This document shows positions 27,303 through 34,887 of a DNA stretch of 64,000 nucleotides, in pieces. This DNA is from Streptomyces niveus (lineage in GTDB: Bacteria > Actinomycetota > Actinomycetes > Streptomycetales > Streptomycetaceae): the NCBI RefSeq assembly GCF_002009175.1, contig NZ_CP018047.1, forward strand, positions 6,866,001 through 6,930,000, in the 5' to 3' direction. Made by a program: the position numbers and the translations under genes. Below the pieces are notes generated by a model. It had not been told where the DNA came from and did no database searches. It saw only the letters and a list, made by a program, of their open reading frames with translations. Position 1 is the first letter of the stretch, and each line of letters opens with the position of its first letter.

Positions 27303-28067
27303 TCAGTGCCAGACGCCGCGCTCGGTCAACACCGCGCTCAGCGTCTCCAGATGATCGGTCATGATGCCATCCACACCAAGGTCCAGGAGGGCCCGCATCC
27401 GATCCGCCTCGTTGACGGTCCACACGTGCACCTGGAGACCACGGGCGTGCGCCGTCCGCACGAAGCGCTCGTCGACCACCCGCACACCGCTCTGGTCCTG
27501 CGGGACCTGCGCGCAGACGGCGCCCTCGCGGACCGGCGCGGGCACCCCGTACGAACGCAGCCGCAGGCCGAGGACCCCGCGCACCCCGTACGACGTGGCG
27601 AGCCGCGGGCCCGCCAGCCGCTGGGCCCGCGCGACCCGCGCCTCCGAGAACGAGCCCAGGCACACCCGGTCCCAGCTGTCCGTCCGCCGGATCAGCTCGA
27701 TCAGCGGGAGGAGGGCCGGCTCCGCCTTCATGTCGATGTTCCAGCGGGCGTCGGGGAACTCCTCCAGAAGGTCCTCGAAGAGGGCGAGCGGTTCGCCGCC
27801 GCCGACCCTGGCCCGGCTGATCTCGCTCCACGGCAGGTCGCGGATCCGGCCGCGCATGTCGGTGACCCGGTCCAGGGTCTCGTCGTGGAACGCGACGAGC
27901 CGGCCGTCGGCCGTGGTGTGCACATCGGTCTCGAAGTAGCGGAAACCGAGTCCGGCGGCGCGCCGGAAGGCGGCCGCCGTGTTCTCGATCCCGTCGGCCG
28001 CGCCGCCGCGGTGGGCGAACGGGATCGGCGACGGATGGTCCAGATAGGGATGGCGTACGGGAGTCAC
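27303..28067 (-). CDS. Glycerophosphodiester phosphodiesterase
   Basis: A 254-residue GDPD-family enzyme with the catalytic HRG in PFAHRGGAADGIENTAAAF, the metal-ligand pair in FETDVHTTADG, FHDETLDRVTD, and the conserved end VHVWTVNEADRMRAL followed by GVDGIMTDHLE. It hydrolyses glycerophosphodiesters from phospholipid turnover to glycerol 3-phosphate and an alcohol. No signal peptide is seen, so it acts in the cytosol. The GTG at 28067 overlaps the stop of the upstream membrane protein (GTGA, 28064-28067) and has no clear ribosome binding site, so its translation should depend on coupling. Confidence 0.92.
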   Translation of the reverse strand: MTPVRHPYLDHPSPIPFAHRGGAADGIENTAAAFRRAAGLGFRYFETDVHTTADGRLVAFHDETLDRVTDMRGRIRDLPWSEISRARVGGGEPLALFEDLLEEFPDARWNIDMKAEPALLPLIELIRRTDSWDRVCLGSFSEARVARAQRLAGPRLATSYGVRGVLGLRLRSYGVPAPVREGAVCAQVPQDQSGVRVVDERFVRTAHARGLQVHVWTVNEADRMRALLDLGVDGIMTDHLETLSAVLTERGVWH

Positions 28068-28732
28068 GGCCGAAGTATGGCCTGCTCCGGAGAACCCCCG
28101 GCGACGACCGCGCCGCCGTCGTCCGTCGCCGGGACGACGAAGACCCGCAGGAACAGCTGGGCGAGCGGCCCGATCGCCAGCGCGTAGGCGATCGTGCCGA
28201 TCCCGACGGAGCCGCCGAGAACGTAACCGGTGGCGACGACGGCCACCTCTATCCCGGTACGGACCAGCCGTACCGACCGGCCGGTGAGCCGGTGCAGCCC
28301 GGTCATCAGGCCGTCGCGGGGGCCGGGGCCGAACCGGGCGGAGATGTAGAGACCGGTGGCCACACCGTTGAGGACGATTCCGCCGATCAGCAGCGGGATC
28401 TGTACGGCGAGAACGCGGCCGTCCGGGATCACGGCCAGTGCGCCGTCCATCGCGATGCCGACGACGAAGACGTTGGAGACCGTGCCGAGCCCGGGACGCT
28501 GCCGGATCGGGATCCACAGCAGCAGCACGACCGCGCCGACGACGATCGAGACGACACCCATGGTCAGACCGGTGAGTTCGGACAGGCCCTGGTGCAGCAC
28601 ACCCCACGGTTCCAGTCCCAGACCACCCCTGACCAGCAGGGCCGCGCTCACGCCGTACAGCGTCAGACCGGCATAGAGCTGGATGAGCCGGCGGGGGAGC
28701 CGCTTCCCACGGAGAGCGGGCGTGATGGACAA
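28064..28732 (-). CDS. YczE/YitT-type integral membrane protein
   Basis: About 222 residues from TTG 28732, chosen because AGGAGGA lies 7 bases upstream. Five to six hydrophobic segments are seen (LIQLYAGLTLYGVSAALLVR, TMGVVSIVVGAVVLLLWIP, VQIPLLIGGIVLNGVATGLY), with the conserved GPGPRDGLMTGLHRL loop. YczE proteins are frequently encoded divergently from a MocR regulator named YczR, exactly as here (28837). The transported compound or role is unknown; an amino acid or vitamin B6-linked function is inferred from the partner. Its stop overlaps the glycerophosphodiesterase start. Confidence 0.85.
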   Translation of the reverse strand: MSITPALRGKRLPRRLIQLYAGLTLYGVSAALLVRGGLGLEPWGVLHQGLSELTGLTMGVVSIVVGAVVLLLWIPIRQRPGLGTVSNVFVVGIAMDGALAVIPDGRVLAVQIPLLIGGIVLNGVATGLYISARFGPGPRDGLMTGLHRLTGRSVRLVRTGIEVAVVATGYVLGGSVGIGTIAYALAIGPLAQLFLRVFVVPATDDGGAVVAGGSPEQAILRP

Positions 28733-28836
28733 GGCGCTGTCCTCCTGGAGTGGATCGAGTGGACTGGTACGTGTCACTCTGTGGCGGGGAGGCGAAGGCC
28801 AACCATGGCCAATTCGGGGAAGGTGGACTGATTTCA
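28733..28836. promoter_or_regulatory. Divergent yczE/yczR control region with repeats
   Basis: The 104-bp gap between the divergent genes contains a direct repeat GGCCAA (28797-28802 and 28807-28812, 10 bp apart). It also has two copies of GTGGACTG (at about 28759 and 28823); a third close match, GTGGACTT, lies just inside yczR. GAGTG/CACTC inverted arms lie near 28758-28779. MocR proteins bind direct repeats, so these are candidate YczR sites. Confidence 0.45.
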
Positions 28837-30345
28837 ATGACTCAGTGGACTTCAGCGGTCGGCGCGGCCCAGCTCGCGCGCCAGCTCCACGCCCAGCAGC
28901 CACGACCCGCCGGCCCCGGCACCCGTAAACCGCCCGCCTACCGCGCCCTCGCCGACGGCGTCAGACTGCTCGTCCTCGAAGGCCGCGTACCGGTCGCAGC
29001 CCGGCTCCCCGCCGAACGCGAACTGGCCCTCGCCCTCTCCGTCAGCCGTACGACGGTCGCCGCCGCGTACGAGGCCCTGCGCGCCGAGGGGTTCCTCGAA
29101 TCACGCAGAGGCGCCGGCAGCTGGACCGCCGTACCGGCCGGGAACCCACTGCCCGCCCGCGGCCTCGAACCGCTGCCACCGGACGCCCTCGGCTCGATGA
29201 TCGACCTCGGCTGCGCGGCCCTGCCGGCGCCCGAGCCCTGGCTCACCACCGCCGTGCGGGGCGCCCTGGAGGAGCTGCCGCCGTACGCGCACACCCACGG
29301 CGACTACCCGGCGGGGCTGCCCGCCCTGCGCCAGACGCTCGCCGACCGGTACACGGCGCGCGGAATCCCGACCATGCCCGAGCAGATCATGGTCACCACC
29401 GGCGCGATGGGCGCGATCGACGCGATCTGTCATCTCTTCGCCGGGCGCGGCGAGCGCGTCGCCGTCGAGTCGCCCAGCTACGCGAACATCCTCCAACTGA
29501 TGCGCGAGGCGGGCGCCCGCCTCGTCCCCGTCGCCATGGCAGAGGGACTGGCCGGCTGGGACCTGCCGCGCTGGCGCCAGGTACTGAGGGACGCCGCGCC
29601 CCGACTCGCCTATGTCGTCGCCGACTTCCACAACCCGACGGGCGCCCTGGCCGGTGAGGACCAGCGCAGACAGCTGGTCGAGGCGGCGCGTTCGGCCGGC
29701 ACGGTGCTCGTCGTCGACGAGACGATGTCCGAGCTGTATCTGGACGGGGACCGGCCGGGCGCCGAACTCCCGCCGCCCGTCTGCGCCTTCGACCCGGCCG
29801 GCAGCGCGGTCCTCACGGTCGGCTCCGCCAGCAAGGCGTTCTGGGCGGGTATGCGCATCGGCTGGGTACGGGCCGCACCCGAGGTCATCCGCTCGCTCGT
29901 CTCCGCCCGCGCCTACGCCGACCTCGGCACCCCCGTGCTCGAACAGCTCGCGATCAACTGGCTGATGGGCACCGGCGGCTGGGAGCAGGCGGTCGACATC
30001 CGGCGCGCCCAGGCGGCGGAGAACCGGGACTCGCTGGTGGCGGCCGTCCGCCGGGAGGTGCCGAGCTGGGAGTTCGACGTGCCGCGCGGCGGGCTGACGC
30101 TGTGGGTGCGCACCGGGGGACTGTCGGGCTCGCGGATCGCGGAGGTGGGCGAGCGGGTCGGCGTACGGGTGCCGGGCGGGCCGCGCTTCGGGGTGGACGG
30201 TGCCTTCGAGGGCTATGTGCGGCTGCCGTTCACCGTCGGCGGTCCCGTCGCCGACGAGGCGGCGGTGCGGCTGGCGGCGGCCGCCCGCCTCGTGGAGAGC
30301 GGCGCGCGCGCCGGGACGGACACGCCGCGGACGTTCGTCGCCTGA
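28837..30345 (+). CDS. MocR-type PLP-dependent regulator (YczR-like)
   Basis: A 502-residue fusion of an N-terminal GntR winged helix (about residues 40-110, with PAYRALADGVRLLVLEGRVP and LSVSRTTVAAAYEALRAEGF) and a C-terminal class I aminotransferase fold. PLP binding is supported by Lys333 in GSASKAFWAGMRIGW and by DFHNPTGALAGE. MocR proteins use the aminotransferase domain to sense PLP or an amino acid and to switch DNA binding; catalysis is usually minor. ATG 28837 has AAGGTGG 9-16 bases upstream. It is divergent from yczE, which it probably controls together with the glycerophosphodiesterase and MFS genes. Confidence 0.92.
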   Translation: MTQWTSAVGAAQLARQLHAQQPRPAGPGTRKPPAYRALADGVRLLVLEGRVPVAARLPAERELALALSVSRTTVAAAYEALRAEGFLESRRGAGSWTAVPAGNPLPARGLEPLPPDALGSMIDLGCAALPAPEPWLTTAVRGALEELPPYAHTHGDYPAGLPALRQTLADRYTARGIPTMPEQIMVTTGAMGAIDAICHLFAGRGERVAVESPSYANILQLMREAGARLVPVAMAEGLAGWDLPRWRQVLRDAAPRLAYVVADFHNPTGALAGEDQRRQLVEAARSAGTVLVVDETMSELYLDGDRPGAELPPPVCAFDPAGSAVLTVGSASKAFWAGMRIGWVRAAPEVIRSLVSARAYADLGTPVLEQLAINWLMGTGGWEQAVDIRRAQAAENRDSLVAAVRREVPSWEFDVPRGGLTLWVRTGGLSGSRIAEVGERVGVRVPGGPRFGVDGAFEGYVRLPFTVGGPVADEAAVRLAAAARLVESGARAGTDTPRTFVA

Positions 30346-30381
30346 CCGCCGCTCCGTGCGGGTGCGTGGTGTCTCCGGTGG

Positions 30382-32037
30382 TCAGCCCTCGGCCGGTACG
30401 GCGGCGGGCACCGGCGCCTGGCTCTGCCGCGGTCGCGGCTTGACCTTCGTCCGGGCGGGCGGAGCCGGCTCCGGGTCCGGCTCGGCCGTCCGGGTCGCTG
30501 TGTCGGTGGGTTCCGTCGTCGCGCCGGGCGGTGTGTGCCGGTCCGGCAGCAGATCCAGCACCGCCCGCCGGTGCGCGTCGCTGGTGGCGTCGTCGTACGG
30601 ATCGGGCGTCGCCGGGACCTGGAGCCTGAGCACCGGTCCGGTGCCGAGGCGCGCGTAGCCCCGGCCGGTGGGGGTCTCCGGCGTGGGAGTGGTGTGCGGC
30701 GGCGCTCCGAGGACCGACGCGAGCTCGTCGCGGGTGGCGGCGCCCAGGACGACCCGGGCGCGGGTGTGCGTCCGTACGGTCCGGCTGAGCGCGTCCAGGG
30801 TGTCGAACTGCTCCGCCACGACCACCGTCACGTTCGCGGCCCTGCCGTGTCGCAACGGCACCTGGAGCAGCTCCTGCGGATCGGGCCGCCCGTCGGCCGC
30901 CGCCGGATGGGAGAAGGCGCTCGGCCGGTCCAGCAGGAGCCACAGGGGCCGTTTGGTGTCATCGGGCACGGCGTGCCCCGACTGCCGGGCGCGGTTGGCG
31001 GCGATCAGCCGCCGTTCCGTCTCGTTGGCGGCCCATTCGAGACCGGACAGCGCGCCCGAGAGCCCGCACTCCACGGCGAGGACGCCCGTACGGCCGGTGA
31101 GGCTGGCGTACTCGCCGGTCCCGTTGCCGTCCACGATCACGACGTCGCCGTGCGCGAGCGCCTGGAGGGCGATCGAGCGCAGCAGACTCGTGGTGCCGCT
31201 GCCGGGGCGCCCCACGACGAGCAGATGTGGCTCGGTCGAGCGGGCGCCCGTACGCCAGACCACCGGAGGGGCGTCACGGGTCGTGTCGCCCTCCATGACC
31301 GGCACGGTGCGCCGGACGGCGGCCGCGTCGGTGAAGCCGAGCACGGTCTCGCCCGGAGTGGTGACGAAGCGCTGGGCGGCGATATCGGTGGGAAGCGGCG
31401 GCAGCACGCTCATGACGAGCTCGTTGCCCTCCTCGTCCCAGTCGAAGAGATACTCCCGGCCCCGCCCGGACTTCGTGTGCAGCAGATGCTCGATCCGGAC
31501 GCGGGAGGAGTCCTCACCGTCGGTGAAGTAGGCCGGGTACGACACCCGCAGCCGGGTGAGACGCCCGTCGGCGTCGAACTCGTACTCGTCGAAGGCCTTG
31601 TCCCACTCGCCGCCGTGGGCGAAGAGCGGACTCGGGTCCTCCGGCACGGAGAAGTACGGCACCAGCGCCTCGTAAAGAGAGCGCAGGCGCTGGAGCTCCG
31701 CGTCGTTGGGCCCCTTGCGGGCCGGCGTACGGTCACGCCCCTTCCAGCCGGCCACCGCCATCACCGAGATGAGGGTGAGGAGGGGGCCGTAAGGGAGGAG
31801 CGCGACCACGAGAACGCAGGCCGCCACCAGGAACAGCGCGGGACCACGCCGTTCCTTGGGCGTGGCGGCCCACTTCCGCCGTCCCGAGCCGGCCAGCAGC
31901 CGCAGACCACGCGTGATCGTGATCAGCGGATGGAGGACGTCCGTGGCGCTGTCGGCGGCCGAGCGGGCCATCTCTCGGCTGCGAGCGATGTGAGCGCTGC
32001 CGCTGCTCAGAATGCGGGGGAGTGGTCGCCGGGCCAC
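30382..32037 (-). CDS. sffA: SffA, FtsK/SpoIIIE-like sporulation protein
   Basis: A 551-residue protein. Two adjacent membrane segments lie at residues 67-98 (ALFLVAACVLVVALLPYG, LLTLISVMAVAGW), followed by a cytoplasmic region of unknown fold (about 110-250), an FtsK/SpoIIIE-like P-loop domain (about 265-480) and a Pro/Thr-rich tail. The P-loop reads GRPGSGTTS at 276-284, with Thr where Lys is normal; a Walker B-like LWLLLDRP follows. Its place 46 bp downstream of smeA identifies it as SffA, which is directed by SmeA to sporulation septa in S. coelicolor. The GTG at 32037 follows AGGAGA. Confidence 0.85.
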   Translation of the reverse strand: MARRPLPRILSSGSAHIARSREMARSAADSATDVLHPLITITRGLRLLAGSGRRKWAATPKERRGPALFLVAACVLVVALLPYGPLLTLISVMAVAGWKGRDRTPARKGPNDAELQRLRSLYEALVPYFSVPEDPSPLFAHGGEWDKAFDEYEFDADGRLTRLRVSYPAYFTDGEDSSRVRIEHLLHTKSGRGREYLFDWDEEGNELVMSVLPPLPTDIAAQRFVTTPGETVLGFTDAAAVRRTVPVMEGDTTRDAPPVVWRTGARSTEPHLLVVGRPGSGTTSLLRSIALQALAHGDVVIVDGNGTGEYASLTGRTGVLAVECGLSGALSGLEWAANETERRLIAANRARQSGHAVPDDTKRPLWLLLDRPSAFSHPAAADGRPDPQELLQVPLRHGRAANVTVVVAEQFDTLDALSRTVRTHTRARVVLGAATRDELASVLGAPPHTTPTPETPTGRGYARLGTGPVLRLQVPATPDPYDDATSDAHRRAVLDLLPDRHTPPGATTEPTDTATRTAEPDPEPAPPARTKVKPRPRQSQAPVPAAVPAEG

Positions 32038-32083
32038 GTCAGTCTCCTGAAGGTGCGGAAGGTGCGAGAGGGACGGAAGGCGG

Positions 32084-32278
32084 TCAGAACTTGATCCCGC
32101 CCAGCAGGCCGGCGAGGCTGGCGCCTCCGGCCGTGATGCTCGGGGCGATGGCTGTGCCCGCGAGGTAGAAGCCGAAGAGTGCGCAGACGAGGGCGTGGGA
32201 CGCCTTGAGTCCGTCCTTCCTGAAGAAGAGGAAGACGATGATTCCGAGCAGCACGACGCCTGAGATGGACAGGATCAT
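32084..32278 (-). CDS. smeA: SmeA, small sporulation membrane protein
   Basis: A 64-residue protein with two hydrophobic segments: ILSISGVVLLGIIVFLFF, then a short basic loop RKDGLKAS, then HALVCALFGFYLAGTAIA, with a Gly/Ala-rich C-terminus. Its size, topology and position directly upstream of the FtsK-like gene match SmeA, a small membrane protein produced during Streptomyces sporulation that localises SffA and affects septation and spore chromosome segregation. ATG 32278 follows AGGAGA. The promoter should lie in the AT-rich 32279-32400 region, which also holds a 23-bp palindrome. Confidence 0.88.
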   Translation of the reverse strand: MILSISGVVLLGIIVFLFFRKDGLKASHALVCALFGFYLAGTAIAPSITAGGASLAGLLGGIKF

Positions 32279-32363
32279 GAGGGGTTCTCCTGGTCGAGGG
32301 GGACAGTCACCATGAGTTCTTCCATGCTCACAGTAAGTATCTATGTGATAAAAGGTGCAAGTG

Positions 32364-32386
32364 AGTGAAATTCGATGAATTTCACT
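32364..32386. promoter_or_regulatory. 23-bp perfect palindrome upstream of smeA
   Basis: Arms AGTGAAATTC (32364-32373) and GAATTTCACT (32377-32386) flank a GAT centre. It lies 86 bp upstream of the smeA start in one of the most AT-rich stretches of the window, between divergent smeA and the ankyrin gene. It is a strong operator candidate; the regulator is unknown. It does not match the WhiA (GACAC) or sigma-WhiG patterns. Confidence 0.6.
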
Positions 32387-32531
32387 GGACCGGCGGACGG
32401 CGGAAGCTCGCGTACCGCTTGATGCGGCCTCTGTAGCCACGCGGCGGTCTACGGGGCAGTAATCTGTCGAATCACCCGTACGGCTCCCCAGTCGTACGCC
32501 CCAGGTCAGCGACGCGAGAGGCGGTTCACCG

Positions 32532-32984
32532 ATGAGCGAGACCCCGGACGGAGCGGCTTCGGCCGGCGCGGCCCCGCGGAACGGGGCTCCCGGCGGTGAC
32601 GCTCCCGGCAGTGACGTCGTCGAACTCGCCACGAAGGTCTTCGACCTCGCACGCCGCGGGGAGACCGAGACGCTCGCCGCCTACGTCGACGCCGGCGTCC
32701 CCGTGAACCTCACCAACGACCGGGGCGACTCACTGGTCATGCTCGCCGCCTATCACGGCCACGCACCCGCCGTCACGGCACTGCTCTCGCGTGGCGCGGA
32801 GGCCGACCGTCCCAACGACCGCGGGCAGACCCCACTGGCCGGCGCGGTCTTCAAGGGCGAGGACGCCGTGATCCGCGCACTGCTCACCGGCGGGGCCGAC
32901 CCGGCGGCCGGAACACCCTCCGCCGTGGATACAGCGCGCATGTTCGGGAAGACGGACCTGCTGGAGCTGTTCGCAGCGCGGTGA
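32532..32984 (+). CDS. Ankyrin-repeat protein
   Basis: A 150-residue protein. After a Gly/Ala/Pro-rich N-terminus (about 30 residues) there are three to four ankyrin repeats (LARRGETETLAAYVDAGVPV, GDSLVMLAAYHGHAPAVTALL, GQTPLAGAVFKGEDAVIRALL, ARMFGKTDLLELF). It is cytosolic, with no signal or membrane segment. Such short ankyrin proteins are common in Streptomyces and serve as protein-binding modules; the partner is unknown. The ATG follows GAGAGGCGG. It is divergent from smeA, which is about 250 bp away, and is followed by a possible micro-ORF and the HEAT-repeat gene. Confidence 0.88.
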   Translation: MSETPDGAASAGAAPRNGAPGGDAPGSDVVELATKVFDLARRGETETLAAYVDAGVPVNLTNDRGDSLVMLAAYHGHAPAVTALLSRGAEADRPNDRGQTPLAGAVFKGEDAVIRALLTGGADPAAGTPSAVDTARMFGKTDLLELFAAR

Positions 32985-33032
32985 AAGGAGGCGTCGTAAA
33001 TGTGGTCGCGGTGGCGAAATGGGTGGGTCATC

Positions 33033-33131
33033 ATGACGTCGGGCCCGGAAGGGGCCACCGACGAGAGGCAGAGGAAGATGGTCTACACCAAGCAGGAGAC
33101 GACGGTCGAGCGATGTTGCCGCGCGGCCTAG
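33033..33131 (+). CDS. Possible micro-ORF ending in Cys-Cys
   Basis: A 32-residue frame (ATG 33033 to TAG 33131) ends MVYTKQETTVERCCRAA. The inner ATG at 33078 has GAGAGG nine bases upstream and would give a 17-residue peptide. The peptide composition looks plausible, and the frame lies about 60 bp upstream of the HEAT-repeat gene, where a uORF or leader peptide could act. A direct repeat CCTAGGCA follows at 33127-33142. Too short to be certain; there is no homology evidence. Confidence 0.3.
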   Translation: MTSGPEGATDERQRKMVYTKQETTVERCCRAA

Positions 33132-33189
33132 GCAGCCTAGGCATCCCCACACTCCGGTCGCGTCGACAGCTTGATGTGAGGCTCTCCCC

Positions 33190-34608
33190 ATGTTCGATCC
33201 AGTCATAGCGCCGAGCGGCACGCTGCTCGGCCTGCTGCAGAGGGGGCGCGGCGACGGCACCTTGCACGCGCTGGCCGCACCCCGCGCCGAGGCGCTCACC
33301 GCCCTCAACCACTGCGTCATGAACGACCCCCGCCACGACTGGCAGGTCGAGAACCGCTCGCTCTACTACGCACGTCTCTACCTGGACCTCCACGGCGATC
33401 TCGAAGCGCTCGAACACCATCTCTTCCGTGTCGAGGACCAGTTCGACACCGAGGAGTCGCGTACCGGGCTCTCCCTGGCCGTACTCGGCCACCTCGCCTC
33501 CTACGGACGGGACGACGCCCTGGCGCTCCTGCGCCGGTACGCCGCGTCGGGATCCAACTGGACCTGGGCGCTCGACGAACTGGCGCTGCGCGACGACGAC
33601 GCGGGCCTGCGCTCGCTCGCCCCGCGGATCCTCGCCAGATTCCCCACGACCGCCGAAGGCGACGCGGAGCTGGCGGCCGCGCTGCGCAACGCCTTCGAGC
33701 CCCGGCCCTGGCGCCTGTGGGCCGACGACCCGCGCGAGACGGTCGCCGCCCGCGTCAGGACGGCACGGGAACAGGGCTCCTTCGACCGATGGCAGCAGCA
33801 GATGCGGCCGACCGGCCCGCGCCCCGGCTGGAGCGTCCAGGCCGTCTTCGAATGGGCGCAGGACGGCCTCGAACGCGGCACCACCCTGCACGTGCCCGCC
33901 GCCCGATGTCTGACCGCGGTCGCCGGACCCGACGACCGGGCCGCGATCGTCGAAGCCGGCCGGAGCGCTCCCGCCGGCGCACGCTCGGCCGCACTGCACT
34001 ACCTCGCCGAGGCACGCGATCCCGCGGTGCTCGACCTGATCGAGGCCGCGGCGACCGACCCGTCGGAGAGCCTGGCCGAGGCCGCCGTCGCCGCCTTCGA
34101 GCGGATGTGCGGCGATGCGGCGGTCGACCGGGCACGCGGCTGGGTGCACCGGCCCGACGCCCTCGGCGCCTCGGCTGCGGGCGTCCTCGCCTCCCGGGGC
34201 GGCGCACAGGACTCCCAACTGGTCCTCGGCGCACTGCGGGAGGCCGTACGGTCCGACGGACCCGACGCGCCGCGCCTGTGGACCCTCGTCGACGGCACCG
34301 GGCGGCTCGGTATCGGCTGCGCCGCACCCGTGCTGCGCCATGTGTACCGGGAGACCGCCTCCTCACAACTGCGCGGCCGCACGGCCAGGGCGCTGGCGGC
34401 CACCGACCCTTCGTACCCCACGGGATTCGCCGTCGAATGCCTCTGGGACTGCGAGGAGACCACCAGAGAGGTCGCCGCGCTCCACGCCGAGACCGGTGAC
34501 GTACGGGTCGCCGACCGGCTGCGGCGGCTCGCCGCGGATCCGGCCGAGGAGGCCGAGGTGCAGACCGCCGTACGGAGCCGGATCGGGCCGGACGCGCCCG
34601 CCGTCTGA
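33190..34608 (+). CDS. HEAT-repeat domain protein
   Basis: A 472-residue helical-repeat protein that begins MFDPVIAPSGTLLGLLQRGRGDGTLHAL. It consists of repeated two-helix units (for example AARCLTAVAGPDDRAAIVEAG, ARSAALHYLAEARDPAVLDLI, EAAVAAFERMCGDAAVDRARG) typical of HEAT or PBS-lyase repeats, which act as scaffolds. No catalytic motif, signal peptide or membrane segment is seen. The start ATG 33190 has only a weak site (GTGAGG). It may be transcribed with the micro-ORF upstream. The function is unknown. Confidence 0.82.
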   Translation: MFDPVIAPSGTLLGLLQRGRGDGTLHALAAPRAEALTALNHCVMNDPRHDWQVENRSLYYARLYLDLHGDLEALEHHLFRVEDQFDTEESRTGLSLAVLGHLASYGRDDALALLRRYAASGSNWTWALDELALRDDDAGLRSLAPRILARFPTTAEGDAELAAALRNAFEPRPWRLWADDPRETVAARVRTAREQGSFDRWQQQMRPTGPRPGWSVQAVFEWAQDGLERGTTLHVPAARCLTAVAGPDDRAAIVEAGRSAPAGARSAALHYLAEARDPAVLDLIEAAATDPSESLAEAAVAAFERMCGDAAVDRARGWVHRPDALGASAAGVLASRGGAQDSQLVLGALREAVRSDGPDAPRLWTLVDGTGRLGIGCAAPVLRHVYRETASSQLRGRTARALAATDPSYPTGFAVECLWDCEETTREVAALHAETGDVRVADRLRRLAADPAEEAEVQTAVRSRIGPDAPAV

Positions 34609-34619
34609 CAACATCCCCC

Positions 34620-34645
34620 CCCCGCCCGGGGCACACCGGGCGGGG
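34620..34645 (+). terminator. Hairpin after the HEAT-repeat gene
   Basis: A 10-bp stem, CCCCGCCCGG (34620-34629) with CCGGGCGGGG (34636-34645), has a 6-base loop, beginning 11 bases after the stop. A second, partly overlapping GC-rich inverted repeat follows to 34662. The rest of 34646-34887 shows no gene. Confidence 0.65.
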
Positions 34646-34887
34646 ACCCGGCGGGGGTCCCCACGAGCCGGCTTCCCGGCGCCGGCGGCTTCTACCGGGC
34701 AGGGATGGCCGCAGGGACTCCAGCAGATGAACCGCCCGGCGCACTCCGGTTCCGATCAGGGGCGCGAACGGTTTCAGGGCCGCCGAAGTTCCGCTCGGGC
34801 CCCGGAAACACCAATGCTCACGGGACGTTTCCCACGCGGAAAGATCCACGTTGGCGGGACCACCCTCGGTACGGCGACAACACGGGT

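Noticed and set aside
32981..33208. 75-codon frame between the ankyrin and HEAT-repeat genes
   Set aside because: Its composition is poor and it overlaps the HEAT-repeat gene start. A different frame (33033-33131) has the better peptide and ribosome binding site.
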